From Vibrio gallicus (GTDB lineage: Bacteria; Pseudomonadota; Gammaproteobacteria; Enterobacterales; Vibrionaceae): a stretch of 64,000 nucleotides of DNA. The stretch spans positions 1 to 64,000 of the forward strand of contig NZ_AP024872.1 of NCBI RefSeq assembly GCF_024346875.1, written 5' to 3'. Below, piece by piece: positions 57,203 to 64,000 of this stretch; within the stretch, counting starts at the first letter, position 1; each line of letters opens with the position of its first letter. The translations under genes were made by a program, and so were the position numbers. The notes beneath the pieces were generated by a model. The model was given only the letters and a program-made list of their open reading frames with translations. It ran no database searches and was not told where the DNA came from.

Positions 57203-58648
57203 TTAGATAAGCGCGCCTACGCTCAACACTGCCATGCAGAATACCGTTAGGATCCCAATCAGAGGCATTACCCATTTAACCCAACGTACATAAGGGACAC
57301 GAGCAATTGCTAGACCGCCCATAACCACAGCAGAAGTTGGTGTAATGAGGTTTACTAGACCTGCGGCAGACTGATAAGCCGTGATAACAAGTTCACGCCC
57401 TACGCCAGCAAAGTCAGCAAGTGGAGCCATAATCGGCATGGTAAGCACTGCTAGACCAGATGTTGACGGTACTAAGAACGACAGTAGTACCTCGATGAAG
57501 AACATTACGTTGATAAAGACTACTGAAGACAGGCCAGTAATCAGCTGTTCAGCGTTGAACAAAATGGTGTCAGTGATCATGCCATTGTCCATGACAACAA
57601 CAATACCGCGTGCAATACCGATAATAAGAGCGACACCAAGTAGGTCTCGTGCACCGTCGATAAAGCTATTGGTGAAGTCTTCTTCGCTCATGCGCGACAC
57701 AAGGCCGACAATGATTGAAGCGGCAATAAACATTGCTGAAATTTCAGCCATCCACCAACCTGCAACCGCAACACCGTATATCATTACACCGAATGACGCA
57801 GCAAAGATGCTAAGTATCAGCTTACGTGTGCCGGTAAACTCAAGTTGTTCAGTGCCTTTGTTACCCAAAAAGTGCGCTTGGTTCTCTTCAAATTTGTCGT
57901 AAACAACAGATTTAGTCTCGTCTTGGCGAACCATGCGTGCATAGCGCATTACATAAGCCACACAGATTAGCCAACCTACAACCAGCATAAATACGCGCAG
58001 CATAATGCCTTCTGTAAATGGTATAGCTGAAGCGTTAGCCGCGATTACAGTTGCAAACGGGTTGATGGTTGAGCCAAGCACACCGATACCAGCGCCAAGG
58101 AGGATTGTTGCTGCTGCAACCATAGGGTCAAAACGGGCTGCCATCATCACTGGGACGAGTAGGGCATAGAAAGGAAGAGACTCCTCGGCCATACCATAGA
58201 CAGTACCGCCTGCGGCAAACAGTGCCATTAGTATGGGAATCATCAGCTCTTCACGGCCTTGAAGCCTCGCAGTTACTCGTTCTATACCTGCATCAATTGC
58301 ACCTGTCTTAGTCACTAAACCAAGAAAGCCGCCAATAATTAGGATAAATAGAGAAACATCAATAGCAGCGGCTTCGTAGCTACTGTGGTCATAGAAGCCA
58401 TCAATAGGTGCTAATAGGACATCTACCACGCCTTGTGGATTTGCGTCCACAGCTTGATAAGTACCCGTAACAGGCACTTCACGTCCGAGCTCTTCGTTCA
58501 TCTCGCGATTGTACTGACCCGCAGGAATAATCCACGTCATCAGTGCTACAAGCGCAATCAGCGCGAATAGTATTGTATATGCTGAAGGAAATTTAAAATT
58601 GGCAAAGAAACCATTTTTTTTCGCTTCGGGTAGTGTTTGCGTTGTCAT
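57203..58648 (-). CDS. YfcC-family transporter, probable arginine/ornithine exchanger
   Basis: A 481-residue inner-membrane protein with 11-12 helices of the YfcC/ArcD-like (DcuC-related) family. Landmarks: ALMTWIIPAGQYNRE, LFILIIGGFLGLVTKTGAIDAGI, GTVYGMAEESLPFYALLVPVMMA, SFLVPSTSGLAVLTMPIMAPLAD and GLVNLITPTSAVVMGGLAIARV. Next to arcACB in the same direction, it most likely brings in arginine in exchange for ornithine. It has its own terminator and leader, and a 1.5-kb repeat/regulatory region separates it from arcA. Confidence 0.85.
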   Translation of the reverse strand: MTTQTLPEAKKNGFFANFKFPSAYTILFALIALVALMTWIIPAGQYNREMNEELGREVPVTGTYQAVDANPQGVVDVLLAPIDGFYDHSSYEAAAIDVSLFILIIGGFLGLVTKTGAIDAGIERVTARLQGREELMIPILMALFAAGGTVYGMAEESLPFYALLVPVMMAARFDPMVAAATILLGAGIGVLGSTINPFATVIAANASAIPFTEGIMLRVFMLVVGWLICVAYVMRYARMVRQDETKSVVYDKFEENQAHFLGNKGTEQLEFTGTRKLILSIFAASFGVMIYGVAVAGWWMAEISAMFIAASIIVGLVSRMSEEDFTNSFIDGARDLLGVALIIGIARGIVVVMDNGMITDTILFNAEQLITGLSSVVFINVMFFIEVLLSFLVPSTSGLAVLTMPIMAPLADFAGVGRELVITAYQSAAGLVNLITPTSAVVMGGLAIARVPYVRWVKWVMPLIGILTVFCMAVLSVGALI

Positions 58649-58664
58649 TGCTTATCTCCTGATC

Positions 58665-58712
58665 ACAACTTGAATCAAAAATTCCATGTAGTTCCGGTGA
58701 ACTACAAGTTGT
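58665..58712 (-). promoter_or_regulatory. Structured leader of arc transporter
   Basis: Two overlapping stems: GTAGTTC/GAACTAC with a four-base loop (58688-58705) and ACAACTTG/CAAGTTGT (58665-58672 with 58705-58712). On the minus strand the first is followed by a T6 tract, and the second closes just before AGGAG and the ATG. Possible attenuator or translation switch. Confidence 0.45.
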
Positions 58713-59484
58713 TTAGAAAAGAACGGAAGATCTAAGCATTAAACATTACCCAGCCATTTTACGGTTATTTGGCAAAGTAGAATGTCTGCTGGTTCACATC
58801 TTTAGAGGTTGTTATTTGGTGGTTTTTTCTGTGTTTGGTGCTACTTGGATAAATATCTATCGATATGGGAGAACATGCATTGACATGTATTGAATACCGA
58901 CTATCTTTTGAAATGTTATTCATCGTAACTTGTTGTGTGTCAAGGAGGATTTCATTATGAACTGTGCCGTTAATCACAAAAGCAAACTCCCTTATGACCG
59001 TGGCGGTGGATGATTCTTATCAAATTTAGCTCATCTTTAAAGAAGCCGATAGGTCAGTGCTTCAGCCAACCAAACAAAATTTTTACCTGATCTATATCAA
59101 AGAATGAGTCATTGTTTTTTTTAGCGGTTTTATTGATGTCGTTATTCCGATGTGGTTATGCAATAGCGGTGTTATGTGCCTATAAGTAATACAAATGAAA
59201 TGGTGTTATTACACCAAAATCCATAGGGGTATATATTCATATTTTGGTTTGAAAACGCACCTTTTTGATTGAATAAGCTTCAAAAGATCAAAAAACTATG
59301 GTTGCGATCTCAAAAATGAAATGATTGATGTCGATATTTGGCGTTTTTATCACAGTAATTTAGGAGTAACTTTATCTCTAAGGGTGCAATAGTAAATGAG
59401 TTTTATATTACTACTGTGTCCTGATAAGAAATATATATGAATTGTCGTATGTATATTCTTAGCCACTAACAAACGAGGTTTATT
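58713..59484. other. Divergent region between arc transporter and atp operon
   Basis: About 770 bp without a believable gene (a 70-codon minus-strand frame at 58765-58977 has no coding look). CTGATCTATATCAA at 59087-59100 is a one-mismatch FNR box that could serve the transporter or the atp operon. AT-rich tracts on both sides fit promoters. Confidence 0.5.
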
Positions 59485-60653
<1,169 letters not shown>

Positions 60654-60701
60654 GTTTTATTTAACCGAATCAATTAACAAATTAAAGATTGGAGACATTC
60701 A

Positions 60702-60938
60702 ATGGATATCGTAAGCGCAGTTTTATATGTAGCAGGTGCATTGCTAATCGGTCTAGGTGCGGCAGGTGCAGCTTCAGGTATCGGTAACTTGGCAGGTAAA
60801 TACTTAGAAGGTGTTGCTCGTCAACCAGATCTAACTCCTATGCTTCGTACTCAGTTTTTCATCATGATGGGTCTTGTGGATGCGGTTCCTATGATCGGTG
60901 TTGGTATCGGTCTATACATCATCTTTGCTGTAGCGTAA
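60702..60938 (+). CDS. atpE: ATP synthase Fo subunit c
   Basis: A 78-residue hairpin proteolipid. The ion-binding carboxylate is Asp in [18 protein letters not shown]. The absence of the Gln/Glu...Ser/Thr set of Na+ rings argues for proton coupling, as in E. coli. Gly-rich first helix ([12 protein letters not shown]). A TTGGAGA ribosome site precedes it. Confidence 0.96.
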   Translation: MDIVSAVLYVAGALLIGLGAAGAASGIGNLAGKYLEGVARQPDLTPMLRTQFFIMMGLVDAVPMIGVGIGLYIIFAVA

Positions 60939-60986
60939 TCAAAGTAAACACCGATTTAGTCGTAATCAAGATTTAGTGAGGAAGCT

Positions 60987-61457
60987 ATGAACTTAAATGC
61001 AAGTATGCTTGGCCAAGCAATCTCATTCGTGATTTTTGTTTGGTTATGCATGAAATATGTATGGCCACCTCTCACTGCGATGCTAGATGAACGCGAAAAG
61101 ATGATTTCTGACGGTCTTCGTCATTCTGAGAATGCTGCAAAAGAGCTTGATATTGCAAAAGCAAATGCAGCAGACCTAGTTAACGAAGCTAAACGCAACG
61201 TGTCTGAGCTGATTGAGCAAGGCAACAAGCGTCGTAACGAGATCATCACTCAAGCTCAGCAAGATGCTGAGAAAGAGAAAGCACGCATCCTTGAGCAGGG
61301 AAGAGCTGAATTAGAAGGCGAACGCCAGAAAATTCGTCAAGAGCTTCAAGCGCAAATGGCTGATGCCGTTATCGAAAGTGCTCAAAAGTTGATTAATAAG
61401 AATCTAGATTCAGACGCGAACCGCGCTCTGGTTGATCAATTAATCAAAGAAATCTAG
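60987..61457 (+). CDS. atpF: ATP synthase Fo subunit b
   Basis: A 156-residue stator subunit (same length as E. coli): one N-terminal membrane helix (SMLGQAISFVIFVWLCMKYVWPPL) and a long charged coiled coil that dimerises and binds delta. Confidence 0.96.
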   Translation: MNLNASMLGQAISFVIFVWLCMKYVWPPLTAMLDEREKMISDGLRHSENAAKELDIAKANAADLVNEAKRNVSELIEQGNKRRNEIITQAQQDAEKEKARILEQGRAELEGERQKIRQELQAQMADAVIESAQKLINKNLDSDANRALVDQLIKEI

Positions 61458-61469
61458 TAAGGGAGCGAT

Positions 61470-62021
61470 ATGTCAGAGAACACTAATATTGCTCATCCTT
61501 ACGCTAAAGCATCGTTTGACTTTGCTTTAAGTGAGAACAAGTTACAAGAATGGCAGAAGATGCTGGAAGTTCTTGTGACCGTGGTAAATGAAGAAAGCAT
61601 CGCGAATGCTATTGCTTCAGCCGACGGCGCTGGTGCTCAACAAGCAGAACAGATTGCGGACGTTATCCTCGAAATATGCGAAGGCATAATCGATGAACAT
61701 GTACAGAACCTTATTAAGGTAATGTCAGAAAACGGCCGTTTGTCTATTGTTGACCAAATGTATCAGCTGTTTTGTGGGCTAAAGGATGAGTACGAACGTG
61801 TTATTCCTGTCACCGTCACAGTATCCGAGCCACTTTCAGAGCAGCAAGTATCTTCATTGACTGCTGCACTAGAGAAGAAATTAGAGCGTCAAGTTGAACT
61901 AGAGCAAGAGACTGATGCCACCCTAGTTGGCGGTATTGTCATCAAAGCGGGTGAGACCATTATCGATGGGTCGTTGAACACATCCATCGAACGTTTAGCT
62001 AGTCAACTTCGCGCGAGATAG
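61470..62021 (+). CDS. atpH: ATP synthase F1 subunit delta
   Basis: A 183-residue subunit linking F1 to the b stator. Starts [14 protein letters not shown]; the signature [24 protein letters not shown] is near the end. Slightly longer than the E. coli protein (177). 9 bp before atpA. Confidence 0.95.
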   Translation: MSENTNIAHPYAKASFDFALSENKLQEWQKMLEVLVTVVNEESIANAIASADGAGAQQAEQIADVILEICEGIIDEHVQNLIKVMSENGRLSIVDQMYQLFCGLKDEYERVIPVTVTVSEPLSEQQVSSLTAALEKKLERQVELEQETDATLVGGIVIKAGETIIDGSLNTSIERLASQLRAR

Positions 62022-62030
62022 GTAACGAAT

Positions 62031-63572
62031 ATGCAACTAAATTCAAATGAAATCAGCGATCTGATCAAAGAGAGAATCGCTCGATTTAATGTGAGCACTG
62101 AAGCTCGCAATGAAGGTACCATCGTATCTGTACGTGACGGTATCATCACCATCAACGGCCTAGCAGATGTCATGCAAGGTGAGATGATTGAACTGCCAGG
62201 TGGCAAATACGCACTTGCACTTAACCTTGAGCAATACTCTGTAGGTGCCGTGGTTATGGGCCCTTACACTGACCTTTCTGAAGGCATGAAAGTGAAAGGT
62301 ACTGGTCGTATCCTTGAGGTTCCAGTAGGTAAAGGTCTGCTAGGTCGTGTTGTAAACACACTAGGTGAGCCTATCGATGGTAAAGGCGCTGTTAAAGCAG
62401 AGCAATTTAACTCTATCGAAATTATCGCACCGGGTGTAATCGAACGTAAATCAGTAGATCAACCTATCCAGACTGGTTATAAAGCTGTTGATACCATGGT
62501 GCCAATCGGTCGTGGTCAACGTGAGCTTATCATCGGTGACCGTCAAACTGGTAAAACAGCGATGGCGATCGATGCCATCATCAACCAGAAAGACTCTGGC
62601 GTTAAGTGTATCTACGTTGCTATCGGTCAGAAAGCCTCAACTATCGCTAACGTGGTACGTAAGCTTGAAGATCATGGCGCTCTTGAGAACACTATCGTTG
62701 TTGTAGCATCAGCTTCTGAATCAGCGGCACTTCAATACCTTGCTCCTTATGCAGGTTGTACCATGGGTGAATACTTCCGTGACCGTGGTGAAGATGCGTT
62801 GATCATTTATGATGATCTTTCAAAACAAGCAGTAGCTTATCGTCAAATTTCACTTCTTCTTAAACGCCCACCGGGTCGTGAAGCATTCCCTGGTGACGTT
62901 TTCTATCTTCACTCACGTCTTCTAGAGCGCGCAGCTCGAGTAAACGAAGAGTATGTAGAGAAGTTTACTAATGGCGAAGTGAAAGGTAAAACCGGTTCTC
63001 TAACCGCACTACCTATCATCGAAACACAAGCGGGTGACGTATCTGCGTTCGTACCAACTAACGTAATCTCTATCACAGATGGTCAGATCTTCCTTCAGAC
63101 TCAACTGTTCAACTCAGGTCTACGCCCAGCGGTTGACCCAGGTATTTCGGTATCTCGTGTTGGTGGTGCAGCTCAGACTAAGATCATCAAGAAACTATCT
63201 GGTGGTATTCGTACTGCACTGGCTCAGTATCGTGAACTTGCAGCGTTTGCTCAGTTCTCTTCTGATCTTGATGAAGCTACGCGCAAGCAACTTGACCACG
63301 GTGAACGTGTTACAGAGCTGATGAAACAGAAGCAATACGCTCCTATGTCAGTTTCTGAGCAAGCACTGGTTATCTTTGCTGCTGAAAAGGGTTACTTGTC
63401 AGGTGTTGAACTGAAGCAAGTTGCGCGTTTTGAAGAAGAACTTCTTTCTTACGCTAAAGCTCAAAACCCTGGATTGATCGATACGATCAATGCAACGGGT
63501 GATTACAACGACGAAATCGAAGGCGCTCTACGTGAGATTCTGGAAGGTTTTGTGGCGTTGAAGCCTTGGTAA
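62031..63572 (+). CDS. atpA: ATP synthase F1 subunit alpha
   Basis: A 513-residue alpha subunit, canonical length. Walker A is GDRQTGKTA, and [17 protein letters not shown] is the ATP synthase alpha/beta signature. Carries non-catalytic nucleotide sites in the F1 head. Confidence 0.98.
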   Translation: MQLNSNEISDLIKERIARFNVSTEARNEGTIVSVRDGIITINGLADVMQGEMIELPGGKYALALNLEQYSVGAVVMGPYTDLSEGMKVKGTGRILEVPVGKGLLGRVVNTLGEPIDGKGAVKAEQFNSIEIIAPGVIERKSVDQPIQTGYKAVDTMVPIGRGQRELIIGDRQTGKTAMAIDAIINQKDSGVKCIYVAIGQKASTIANVVRKLEDHGALENTIVVVASASESAALQYLAPYAGCTMGEYFRDRGEDALIIYDDLSKQAVAYRQISLLLKRPPGREAFPGDVFYLHSRLLERAARVNEEYVEKFTNGEVKGKTGSLTALPIIETQAGDVSAFVPTNVISITDGQIFLQTQLFNSGLRPAVDPGISVSRVGGAAQTKIIKKLSGGIRTALAQYRELAAFAQFSSDLDEATRKQLDHGERVTELMKQKQYAPMSVSEQALVIFAAEKGYLSGVELKQVARFEEELLSYAKAQNPGLIDTINATGDYNDEIEGALREILEGFVALKPW

Positions 63573-63619
63573 TCGCTCCGGTTTGTTGACTGGAAATCCA
63601 AAACAAATAGGAGCAGATA

Positions 63620-64000
63620 ATGGCTAATACAAAAGAGATTCGCACCAAGATCGGAAGTGTATCTAATACACAGAAGATCACCAGTGCTATGGAAATGGTT
63701 GCGGCAAGTAAGATGCGTAAAGTTCAAGACCGTATGGAGCTTACTCGCCCATACGCCGAGAGCATGCGTCAAGTTATCGCTCATGTCGCTTCAGGTACAT
63801 TGGAGTATCAACACCCGTACCTTCAACAACGCGAACCAAAGCGTGTTGCTTACATCATCATCTCGTCAGACCGTGGTCTGTGTGGCGGTTTGAACAGTAA
63901 CCTGTTCAAGCGTGTGCTAGAAGAGATGGAAGAATGGCGAGCAAAAGGTGTTGAAGTCGATACAACCTTAATCGGTTCAAAGGCTATCAACTTCTTCCAA
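63620..64000 (+). CDS. atpG: ATP synthase F1 subunit gamma (N-terminal part)
   Basis: The first 127 codons are present and the gene continues past the window edge. It starts [34 protein letters not shown], the N-terminal rotor helix, and includes the [14 protein letters not shown] signature. An ATAGGAG ribosome site precedes the ATG. Beta and epsilon genes should follow. Confidence 0.97.
   Translation, partial: MANTKEIRTKIGSVSNTQKITSAMEMVAASKMRKVQDRMELTRPYAESMRQVIAHVASGTLEYQHPYLQQREPKRVAYIIISSDRGLCGGLNSNLFKRVLEEMEEWRAKGVEVDTTLIGSKAINFFQ

Noticed and set aside
56195..57250. Multiple frames of 60-131 aa in array 2
   Set aside because: Repeat-derived, low complexity (His/Arg/Thr-rich), present on both strands.
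58765..58977. 70-aa minus-strand frame upstream of the arc transporter
   Set aside because: No ribosome site, unusual composition, lies in the probable promoter/leader region.

Overview
This window is almost certainly from the second chromosome of a Vibrio (Vibrionaceae, Gammaproteobacteria), close to its replication origin. The first gene is the C-terminal part of RctB, the chromosome-2 replication initiator found only in Vibrionaceae. Two perfect matches to the Vibrio chromosome-2 centromere motif parS2 (TTTACANTGTAAA) lie at 1880-1892 and 18996-19008. The KtrA (220 aa) and KtrB (455 aa) lengths, the second ATP synthase operon and the many Vibrio-type small hypotheticals fit. The species cannot be fixed from the sequence alone.

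Layout. 1-5643: rctB end, small conserved genes, a YebC-like protein, a 3-hydroxyisobutyrate-dehydrogenase-like enzyme, and an overlapping M23 peptidase/bactofilin pair (cell shape). 5690-6516: repeat array 1 (five units, each with two GC-rich hairpins). 6547-13685: fatty-acid cis/trans isomerase (envelope stress) and a TolC/HlyD/two-permease export operon without an ATPase gene. 13775-25300: GGDEF-EAL protein, LA_2272-like secreted repeat protein, S33 peptidase, KtrAB potassium uptake, LysR, glutaredoxin 2, an oxidoreductase and a cold-shock protein. 25700-33792: quinol monooxygenase-like protein, MFS exporter, two LysR regulators, NupC and a two-component system. 33846-36995: katG, then a CsrB-family regulatory RNA on the minus strand (16 GGA motifs in about 285 nt, several in hairpin loops, strong terminator, distal VarA/GacA-type box), and a 59-aa small ORF. 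37052-50841: accessory-looking stretch with a truncated oxidoreductase, a REP-associated transposase (RAYT), two orphan lipoproteins, MATE, VOC and alpha/beta hydrolase proteins, and a MarR-YcaQ / DUF3861 divergent unit. 50957-58648: arginine deiminase locus (argR paralogue, arcB, arcC, arcA, YfcC-type transporter) with a perfect FNR box and repeat array 2 between transporter and arcA. 59485-64000: F1Fo ATP synthase operon atpIBEFHAG (atpG runs off the end).

Two repeat families run through the window. Family 1 is built from short half-sites (AGGACACACACCT, AGGTGCCTGTCCT, AGGACAGTCT and their complements), arranged singly, as imperfect palindromes, or as tandem arrays (102-bp x3, 43-bp x6). 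It lies mainly between genes at about ten loci; one of its sequences sits just downstream of the RAYT gene, the likely mobiliser. Family 2 forms the two large arrays at 5690-6516 and 56211-57120, with two conserved hairpins per unit. Open frames inside these arrays are not believed to be genes.

Regulation visible in sequence: an FNR box and possible ArgR sites upstream of arcA, an FNR-like box between the arc transporter and atpI, a palindromic operator candidate ahead of the tolC-like gene, nested repeats in the marR/DUF3861 promoter, and a structured leader ahead of the arc transporter.
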